From Actinomycetota bacterium (lineage in GTDB: Bacteria; Actinomycetota; Actinomycetes; Nanopelagicales; Nanopelagicaceae): a stretch of 33,361 nucleotides of DNA. The notes below the pieces were generated by a model, which saw nothing but the letters and a program-made list of their open reading frames with translations, did no database searches and was not told the DNA's origin. Below are positions 7,529 through 12,440 of the stretch, piece by piece. Made by a program: the position numbers and the translations under genes. The stretch covers positions 1-33,361 of the forward strand of contig JACMQL010000034.1 of NCBI GenBank assembly GCA_014377015.1, in the 5' to 3' direction. How positions within the stretch are numbered: the first letter of the stretch is position 1; every line of letters starts with the position of its first letter.

Positions 7529-8611
7529 ATGCCAAAGGTAGAAAGAAGCGCTTCACTTCGCGAGGTTGCGGCGCTTGCGGACGTATCTATCCAGACGGTT
7601 TCGAATGTCCTAAATGCCCCGCATATTGTTAAGTCGAAAACGCGCGAGAAAGTTTTGTGGGCGATAAATGATCTTGAGTACATTCCAAATCTATCTGCAC
7701 GACGACTTCGCTCCAAAAAATCATCCTCCATTGCAGTTCGATTAGACCCAAATTTTAGCGAAGGGCAAGATTCGAAAGGTTTGGCCCCCGGCTTCATTCA
7801 GGACGAGTTCGTGTATTGCTTGGTGGAGGCGGCAAATACGCGAGGAATTAAGGTCATTGCCTATACCGTGGCGAATGGGGATTCGGAACTTTCAAAGTTA
7901 AAGACATTTATTAATTCGAGAGACGTTGACGGAATTATTTTGACAGCCACCAGAGAGAAAGATGAGCGGCTGGAATTTCTCGAGGCAAGCAACTCGCCGT
8001 TTTTAAGCTTTGGACGCCCATGGGGCGCCGCCGGGATGTTTTCGACATCAAATCCCTGGATAGACATCGACGGTCGAAGCGGCACTGCTGCGGCAACTCA
8101 AATGTTCTGGGATTCAAACAAGCGAACGATTGGTTTCATCGGCTGGGAAAATCAACAGCCTAAGGATGGAGTTGCGCGCAGTACGGGAGAGGATCGGTAT
8201 CTGGGTTGGTTCGAAAAACTAAGAGAATTGAGCGGTAAATCAAGATCCGATATTTCATTGGCGACGTTTGGAGGCGAATCAATTGAAAGTGGGAGACGCG
8301 CAGCGCGCGAACTCTTGCACGCCGCACCTGAGTTGGACGCAGTTGTGTGCGTTAGCGACACGTTAGCCCTCGGGTGTTTGTTGGAATTCCAAAAGAAAGG
8401 ACTTAACCACATTTTAGTTTCTGGTTTTGATAATAGTCCGGTCTCGAAAGAGTTTGGATTTTCGAGCCTGGATCAAAATTTATCCGAAGTCGCCGAGAGT
8501 GCATTGAAGGTGCTGATGGGCGCAACCGGATTTCAAATCAGGAAAGTCGATTTTAGCGCGGAGCATACAAACGCCCACATTCTCCTTGAACCGAAATTAA
8601 TAGTCCGCTAA
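7529..8611 (+). CDS. LacI-family transcriptional regulator
   Basis: A 360-residue repressor with an N-terminal LacI helix-turn-helix (SLREVAALADVSIQTVSNVLN, then the hinge-helix region NLSARRLRSKKS) and a periplasmic-binding-protein-like sensor domain with the late VVCVSDTLALGCL and HILVSGFDNSPVS strands. It is the last gene of the sugar operon, 6 bases after the hydrolase stop, with an AGGA site. It most likely represses the operon in the absence of its sugar, acting at the palindrome near 2227. The stop codon lies inside the first unit of a tandem lexA-tail repeat, so the cassette boundary falls exactly at its end. Confidence 0.9.
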   Translation: MPKVERSASLREVAALADVSIQTVSNVLNAPHIVKSKTREKVLWAINDLEYIPNLSARRLRSKKSSSIAVRLDPNFSEGQDSKGLAPGFIQDEFVYCLVEAANTRGIKVIAYTVANGDSELSKLKTFINSRDVDGIILTATREKDERLEFLEASNSPFLSFGRPWGAAGMFSTSNPWIDIDGRSGTAAATQMFWDSNKRTIGFIGWENQQPKDGVARSTGEDRYLGWFEKLRELSGKSRSDISLATFGGESIESGRRAARELLHAAPELDAVVCVSDTLALGCLLEFQKKGLNHILVSGFDNSPVSKEFGFSSLDQNLSEVAESALKVLMGATGFQIRKVDFSAEHTNAHILLEPKLIVR

Positions 8612-8651
8612 CAAAACTCCGCTACCCAACGCTCCGCTAACCAACGCTCCT
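8608..8651 (-). repeat. Three tandem ~15-bp copies of the lexA tail
   Basis: Units at 8608-8621 (CTAACAAAACTCCG), 8622-8636 (CTACCCAACGCTCCG) and 8637-8651 (CTAACCAACGCTCCT) are head to tail. Each matches the last 15 bases of lexA: the intact gene has CTACCCCACGCTCCG at 9658-9672 and remnant 1 has CTAACCAACGCTCTT at 2004-2018. The third unit continues into remnant 2. This looks like successive recombination events using the lexA terminus as a core site. Confidence 0.8.
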
Positions 8652-8684
8652 AATAACCGCAGTCACCTTGCCCAAGATTTTGCA
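8637..8684 (-). pseudogene. lexA 3'-end remnant 2 (last 15 codons plus stop)
   Basis: On the minus strand this encodes [15 protein letters not shown] and a stop. Only one residue (Lys for Glu) differs from the end of the intact LexA, yet 9 of 48 bases differ, mostly silently. It differs from remnant 1 at only 5 of the same 48 bases, so the two remnants are closer to each other than to the resident gene. It stops 4 bases before the end of the Fic-like gene and has the same orientation as lexA. Probably a second attachment-type scar. Confidence 0.85.
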
Positions 8685-8688
8685 AATG

Positions 8689-9102
8689 TTAGGAGCGAAC
8701 AAATCTCATTAGCGCGCTTAAATCGTGGCTATCGGCGTCCTTGAGGGCTTGGATGTATTCATGTCGAGCGGGGCCATCTTCGTCAATATTCGAACTGCCC
8801 CAAGTGAATTCTTTTTCACCCAATATACGGAGAAGTTTGTCCGTGATGAGCCGGGCGTGGCGGCCATTTCCATTTACGAAAAGATGAATTTGGACAAGTC
8901 GATGGTGAAAGCGAGCGGTTAACAACTGTTCAACGCTCATCTGGGAACGATCCAACCAAATGTTAGCTTTCAGGATATTTTCTAGTTCTGCTCCGTCTAA
9001 TTCCGATTTAACTGTGATTGCACGGGGAATGAGCCCTTCTTTTTCTTCTTCGGTAAGCGGAGTAGCGCCAGGAGGTCCAGAGAAAATATCTTCAGAACTC
9101 AC
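8689..9102 (-). CDS. Mobile mystery protein B, Fic-domain protein, internally deleted
   Basis: A Fic-family protein of the mobile mystery B type (TIGR02613). It begins with the family hallmark PPGATPLTEEEKEGLIP and carries the Fic signature FHHRLVQIHLFVNGNGRHARL, with catalytic His and the GNGR loop, followed by FTWG and a Y-I-x-AL-x-x-AD block. Fic enzymes usually transfer AMP to target proteins. I choose GTG at 9102 because it overlaps the stop of the upstream gene as GTGA; a TTG at 9135 is possible. The product is 137 aa, whereas family members are recalled as about 200. The segment with the FGDVWRWAG-like helix, between the ANIL helix and the Fic motif, is missing in frame. HPF is HLF here. 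It may be inactive or a minimal form. It pairs with the gene at 9099-9575. Confidence 0.85.
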   Translation of the reverse strand: MSSEDIFSGPPGATPLTEEEKEGLIPRAITVKSELDGAELENILKANIWLDRSQMSVEQLLTARFHHRLVQIHLFVNGNGRHARLITDKLLRILGEKEFTWGSSNIDEDGPARHEYIQALKDADSHDLSALMRFVRS

Positions 9103-9575
9103 TTTGAATTTTGTTTCGGATTCATGGAGTGCCAAACCTTCGGAGAATTCATCAGTTCCGTAACCAAATCCTCATAAGCTGAATCGGTAAGTTTGGTTGC
9201 CTGATCCTCAAGTTTCATTGAATGAGAAACAGTGCCCATGCTTTGGTCGACGATTTTCACTACTTGATTTCGAAGAATGCTTTCCAAACTTGAGTTTGGT
9301 ATGAAGCCATATATGAATGTGCAGTCAAGGGCTTCGGCAGCGCGATTGAGCGAATCCATTCCCGCCCGCCCCTGAGATTCTGATTCTTCAAGTGTGAGCA
9401 CCGATTGACGCGCGATCCCCATGCGGTTTCCAAGGTCGGCTGCGCTCATCCCGAGGGCTTCACGAATGGACTTGATCCAGCCTTGGGGTGGGACAGCAAA
9501 TTCTTCCTTTTTGGGGAGTTTGTTTAACCGGTTATCGAGGGTGCGCCGGTCTCGCACTCGGGATTCTCTCTTCAT
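9099..9575 (-). CDS. Mobile mystery protein A, helix-turn-helix partner
   Basis: A 158-residue DNA-binding protein matching mobile mystery protein A (TIGR02612). The sequence runs from a basic N-terminus through PPQGWIKSIREALGMSAADLG, a Cro/C1-type helix-turn-helix with RQSVLTLEESE, to the family segment LNRAAEALDCTFIYGFIPNSSLE. The ATG at 9575 has GAGAG 8 bases upstream; the open frame reaches back to 9635 without other support. This family is known for occurring as the upstream member of a two-gene cassette with a Fic protein on plasmids and other mobile DNA, as here. It probably regulates the pair and may neutralise the Fic protein, like an antitoxin (inference). It lies directly downstream of lexA in the same direction, between lexA and a lexA remnant. 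Confidence 0.88.
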   Translation of the reverse strand: MKRESRVRDRRTLDNRLNKLPKKEEFAVPPQGWIKSIREALGMSAADLGNRMGIARQSVLTLEESESQGRAGMDSLNRAAEALDCTFIYGFIPNSSLESILRNQVVKIVDQSMGTVSHSMKLEDQATKLTDSAYEDLVTELMNSPKVWHSMNPKQNSK

Positions 9576-9657
9576 GGTTGTGCTCTCGCATTGACATACT
9601 AGAGTTTGCTTTTTATAATAAAAAAAGCATAGCACAACCTGTCAGTAAATCGATGAA

Positions 9658-10368
9658 CTACCCCACGCTCCGAATTACTGCGGTGACTTTGCCCAAGATT
9701 TCGCAATTATCTCCATCGATAGGCGCGTAGGAGCCATTGGCTGGTAACAACCAGATGTGCCCGTCTTTGCGTGAGAAAGTTTTTACAGTTGCTTCGCCAT
9801 CAATCATTGCTGCCACGATCTCGCCCTTTTCGCAATTCTTTTGACTGCGAATGACGACGTAATCTCCATCGCAGATAGCCACATCAATCATTGAATCACC
9901 AATGACTTTGAGCATGAAGAGTTCGCCTTGGCCCACGATTGATTCGGGTAGCGGGAAAGTGTCTTCGATTATCTGCTCAGCAAGGAGTGGGCCACCGGCA
10001 GCGATGCGACCAACGAGTGGGACAAGACGGGTCTTATCGGCTTGCGGAGTGTTCTCAATTTCTGACGGCTCACCCGGAAGGAGAACTTCCATGGCACGCC
10101 CGCGCGAAGGATCGCGGCGGATGAAGCCCTTCTTCTCGAGGGCTTGGAGCTGATACTGGACAGAGGCAGGGGAGGCCAGGCCGGCGGCGGCACCGATTTC
10201 GCGCATGCTGGGTGGGTAGCCATTGGTAATCATGGCGGACTTGATCGCCTGCAGAATCTTGAGCTGGCGAGTGGTTAGCCCATGCTCATCGGCGGGGCCA
10301 TCGGGAAGTTCGGTAATTGCGGCTGAGGTTGGGTCCAGCGTCGCCTCAGGTGTCACTTTTTTAGCCAT
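9658..10368 (-). CDS. lexA: SOS repressor LexA
   Basis: LexA represses DNA-damage genes and self-cleaves when RecA is activated. The 236-residue protein has a winged helix-turn-helix (about 31-95, with [16 protein letters not shown]), the Ala124-Gly125 cleavage site in GRIAAGGP, the catalytic Ser159 in IGDSM and Lys196 in ATVKTF. The ATG at 10368 begins MAKKVT; the frame is open to 10539 but upstream codons show no LexA homology. No clear Shine-Dalgarno is seen. Two LexA boxes upstream indicate autoregulation. The last 15 bases recur in tandem at 8608-8651, and longer 3' copies lie at 2004-2171 and 8637-8684, which implies that this end is an integration target. Confidence 0.97.
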   Translation of the reverse strand: MAKKVTPEATLDPTSAAITELPDGPADEHGLTTRQLKILQAIKSAMITNGYPPSMREIGAAAGLASPASVQYQLQALEKKGFIRRDPSRGRAMEVLLPGEPSEIENTPQADKTRLVPLVGRIAAGGPLLAEQIIEDTFPLPESIVGQGELFMLKVIGDSMIDVAICDGDYVVIRSQKNCEKGEIVAAMIDGEATVKTFSRKDGHIWLLPANGSYAPIDGDNCEILGKVTAVIRSVG

Positions 10369-10399
10369 GGTTTGAGGGTAGGGGAAGTTCATCAAATAT

Positions 10400-10415
10400 T
10401 CAAACATCTGTTCGA
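10400..10415. promoter_or_regulatory. LexA box 1 (SOS box)
   Basis: TCAAACATCTGTTCGA matches the actinobacterial SOS box TCGAAC-N4-GTTCGA with one arm mismatch. It lies 32 bases upstream of the lexA start, probably in its leader. Confidence 0.8.
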
Positions 10416-10457
10416 ATATTTCTTGCTTTTTGTCGGTGGAGTGCACTATAAATGGAC

Positions 10458-10473
10458 TCGAACAGTTGTTCGA
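10458..10473. promoter_or_regulatory. LexA box 2 (SOS box), shared by lexA and the LysM gene
   Basis: TCGAACAGTTGTTCGA is a perfect actinobacterial SOS box. It lies between the divergent lexA and LysM genes, 57 bases before the LysM start codon, and next to a TATAGT-like -10 on the lexA strand. Confidence 0.93.
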
Positions 10474-10529
10474 AAGCCAGATTTTTGGCTTCGAAACTTC
10501 CCTAAATAACTGTTTGAAGGAGTAAGACC

Positions 10530-10880
10530 ATGAGCGCAATCGCGGTAAACACAGTGTCTAGCACTGTTTTTTCACGTACTTCGTCCTATCCGTCGCTGAC
10601 TCGTAAGGGTCGCTTGGCGCGGTTCCTCGTGGTGCTTTCTCTGACTGTGGTTTTTGGGGCGGGCTTTGCGATGAAAGCTGGAGCCGGCGCGTCGGTGGCG
10701 CCTTCAGTTGGAGTTTCATATGTCACGGTCGTCGTGGCGCCAGGGGAGTCTCTCTGGTCGATTGCCTCGGCGGCGAGCGTGGGAGGCGATGTGCGCGACA
10801 CGATTGACGCGATCATGAGCGCGAATTCGCTTAACTCAGCGAGCGTTCAAGCCGGACAGGTTTTGCGGGTTCCAGCGTAA
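10530..10880 (+). CDS. Small membrane-anchored LysM protein, probable SOS-induced division inhibitor
   Basis: A 116-residue protein with an excellent AAGGAG site 8 bases before ATG. It has a basic N-terminal cytoplasmic stretch, one hydrophobic segment at about 31-48, and a C-terminal LysM peptidoglycan-binding domain (about 63-115; [10 protein letters not shown] and the final GQVLRVPA). Position and architecture correspond to the gene divergent from lexA in other Actinobacteria: Rv2719c/ChiZ of Mycobacterium tuberculosis, with divS of Corynebacterium as a functional analogue. These suppress cell division after DNA damage. The perfect LexA box upstream supports SOS induction. The protein here is very short, with no other domain. 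Confidence 0.85.
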   Translation: MSAIAVNTVSSTVFSRTSSYPSLTRKGRLARFLVVLSLTVVFGAGFAMKAGAGASVAPSVGVSYVTVVVAPGESLWSIASAASVGGDVRDTIDAIMSANSLNSASVQAGQVLRVPA

Positions 10881-10890
10881 AGAAACTCTC

Positions 10891-10919
10891 TTCCTGACTG
10901 TTCCAGCTTCTGTTATCCT
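10891..10919 (+). promoter_or_regulatory. Possible leaderless promoter for the vapBC-type pair
   Basis: TTCCTG at 10891-10896 and TATCCT at 10914-10919 are 17 bases apart. The ATG follows the -10 by 6 bases and no Shine-Dalgarno is present, the layout of a leaderless actinobacterial transcript. Confidence 0.45.
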
Positions 10920-10925
10920 TGACTT

Positions 10926-11198
10926 ATGGTACCTAAGGTAAAGGCTAAGGAAAAGACAACACGAGCCGGACGAACAACTTCCACTCGCCTCAGCGCAAAG
11001 AATCAAATAACTATTCCTGTAGATGTAATTCGAAAGGTTGGATTCAAAGTGGGGGAGACAATTAATTGCGCAGTCGGTGAAGACGGCAAAGTAATTTTGT
11101 CTCGTCCACGTAATCCAATTCTTGAATTATCTGGAATTGGCACTGGTTTATATGACAAATTTGACCTCGAAGAAGAACGCAAATCATGGGGCGAGTAG
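10926..11198 (+). CDS. AbrB/MazE-type antitoxin (VapB-like)
   Basis: A 90-residue antitoxin. After a lysine- and arginine-rich N-terminal extension, residues 20-60 form a SpoVT/AbrB swapped-hairpin DNA-binding domain (TRLSAKNQITIPVDVIRKVGF, then VGEDGKVILSRP). The C-terminal tail, rich in acidic residues and ending ERKSWGE, would bind and block the toxin. It overlaps the PIN toxin gene by 13 bases, as expected for a coupled toxin-antitoxin operon, and probably autoregulates its promoter. It sits between the SOS divergon and nrdR, so the pair looks like an insertion into a conserved neighbourhood. Confidence 0.88.
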   Translation: MVPKVKAKEKTTRAGRTTSTRLSAKNQITIPVDVIRKVGFKVGETINCAVGEDGKVILSRPRNPILELSGIGTGLYDKFDLEEERKSWGE

Positions 11199-11572
11199 CT
11201 CTAGATTCATCGGTACTGATTGCACTTTTGAATGACAATGATTCACACCATGATCTTGTTTACTCGCGGATTAAATCTGTAGAAAATCATTACGAAATTT
11301 CCGCGGTGACACTCATGGAGTGCTTGGTAGGGCCATTCATGGAAAGCGCTCGAGCGGCCGCGGAGATTCGACGAAAGATCGCACTGGCGATTGGCTCTAT
11401 CGAATCCGTAACGGACGAGATAGCCGTGGAGGCCGCCAAAATTCGCGCAATGACAAAATTAAAGGCGCCGGATTCGATCATTTGCGCGTCAGCCAGGCTC
11501 ACTGGGGCAACCCTTTGGACCCTTGATCAACGCTTGGCCAAGGCGCACAAGGGGGCGATATTGGTCGCCTGA
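11186..11572 (+). CDS. PIN-domain ribonuclease toxin (VapC-like)
   Basis: A 128-residue PIN-domain protein, the toxin half of the pair. The acidic metal-binding residues are all present: Asp7 in ALDSSVLIALL, Glu45 in TLMECLVGP, Asp96 in APDSIICASA and Asp114 in TLDQRLAKA. VapC toxins are Mg-dependent ribonucleases, often cutting tRNA or rRNA. The start ATG lies inside the antitoxin gene. The intact active site suggests a working toxin. A short hairpin at 11638-11656 follows. Confidence 0.9.
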   Translation: MGRVALDSSVLIALLNDNDSHHDLVYSRIKSVENHYEISAVTLMECLVGPFMESARAAAEIRRKIALAIGSIESVTDEIAVEAAKIRAMTKLKAPDSIICASARLTGATLWTLDQRLAKAHKGAILVA

Positions 11573-11637
11573 GATATGGCGGCGGATGTATCGCGCAGGG
11601 GTCTATGGAGAAGATGTGGGTTTGTCCTAATTTGTTC

Positions 11638-11656
11638 TTGGGGCGACACGCCCTAG
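11638..11656 (+). terminator. Hairpin downstream of the toxin gene
   Basis: TTGGGGCG and CGCCCTAG pair as an 8-bp stem (two G-U pairs) around a 3-base loop, 65 bases after the toxin stop. No U-run follows, so termination is only possible. Confidence 0.35.
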
Positions 11657-11711
11657 AAGAATTTAGCTGGGCAATGTGAGATAACCCTCAAGACCTCCTT
11701 TACAGTTGCCA

Positions 11712-11742
11712 CTAGATGTAGGGGTCCAAGCGCGATATAGTT
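11712..11742. promoter_or_regulatory. Two NrdR-box-like sites upstream of nrdR-nrdJ
   Basis: CTAGATGTAG at 11712-11721 matches 8 of 10 positions of the NrdR core CWATATATWG. CGATATAGTT at 11733-11742 matches 7 of 10. They start 21 bases apart, two helical turns, which fits paired binding by NrdR. They lie about 90 bases before nrdR, suggesting autoregulation and repression of nrdJ. Confidence 0.55.
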
Positions 11743-11746
11743 CCAT

Positions 11747-11767
11747 AAGTAGTGGTTTTCACTACTT
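11747..11767. promoter_or_regulatory. Perfect inverted repeat next to the NrdR boxes
   Basis: AAGTAGTG and CACTACTT flank a 5-base GTTTT centre. It could be another operator or a leader hairpin; it does not fit the NrdR core. Confidence 0.5.
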
Positions 11768-11831
11768 TCACAGGGATTATTCGGAATTCGCAATACACCC
11801 CCGTTGGACTAGTTGAGAGGAGACACGCCGC

Positions 11832-12365
11832 ATGATTTGCCCATTTTGCCGACATGATGATTCGCGCGTAGTCGATTCTCGCCCCGCCGAAGATGGCACC
11901 CAGATTCGCCGTCGTCGCGAGTGCCCAGAGTGCGGATCACGTTTTTCCACTCAAGAGATGGCTCTGCTCAATATTGTGAAGCGATCTGGAGCCACTGAAC
12001 CATTTAGCCGGGAGAAAGTTGTCGCTGGCGTACGCAAAGCCTGCCAGGGTCGCCCAGTCAATGATGATGATTTAGCTCTGCTTGCCCAGCGGGTGGAGGA
12101 GGCGCTTCGCAAGATGGGTCAGGCAGAAGTTGAGGCACAGGAAGTTGGCATGGCCATCCTCGCGCCACTTCGCGAATTAGATGAGGTTGCCTACCTGCGT
12201 TATGCCTCGGTCTACCGTAACTTTAACTCCCTTGAAGATTTCGAAGGCGAGATCGCAGTTTTGCGAGCGACGCATTCGAGCACAACACAAACAACTGGGC
12301 AAAGTAATTCCCCAATTACAGCGAACACGTCATTAAGTAATCGAACTTCCGCACTCAAAAGTTAA
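11832..12365 (+). CDS. nrdR: Transcriptional repressor NrdR
   Basis: NrdR senses ATP/dATP and represses ribonucleotide reductase genes. The 177-residue protein has the N-terminal zinc ribbon (Cys3, Cys6, Cys31, Cys34), the [15 protein letters not shown] segment, and an ATP-cone domain from about 46 to 136 with [14 protein letters not shown] and [11 protein letters not shown]. The ATG has AGGAG about 10 bases upstream. It is longer than typical NrdR (about 150-160) because of a Ser/Thr/Asn-rich tail of about 30 residues with no recognisable function. It precedes nrdJ by 75 bases, the usual actinobacterial nrdRJ arrangement. Confidence 0.96.
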   Translation: MICPFCRHDDSRVVDSRPAEDGTQIRRRRECPECGSRFSTQEMALLNIVKRSGATEPFSREKVVAGVRKACQGRPVNDDDLALLAQRVEEALRKMGQAEVEAQEVGMAILAPLRELDEVAYLRYASVYRNFNSLEDFEGEIAVLRATHSSTTQTTGQSNSPITANTSLSNRTSALKS

Positions 12366-12440
12366 CGCTGTAATAAGCGCGCCCGTTTTACGCACTACAA
12401 AGAATTAACACGTACTACTAAAAGAACCGGAGAAATACGA

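Noticed and set aside
8608-8684. Short direct repeats resembling a CRISPR or simple tandem array
   Set aside because: Only three units with no spacers; every unit matches the lexA tail, which explains them better.
2004-9657. An integrase or transposase that would explain the cassettes
   Set aside because: None of the genes between the lexA copies resembles a recombinase; if one exists it lies outside the window or has been lost.
10509-10520. Possible third LexA box (AACTGTTTGA-like) before the LysM gene
   Set aside because: Only one half-site fits; the other arm has too many mismatches.
11573-11831. B12 riboswitch upstream of nrdR-nrdJ
   Set aside because: Expected from the enzyme's cofactor, but no B12-box-like consensus or multi-stem layout could be seen; NrdR-like boxes explain the region better.
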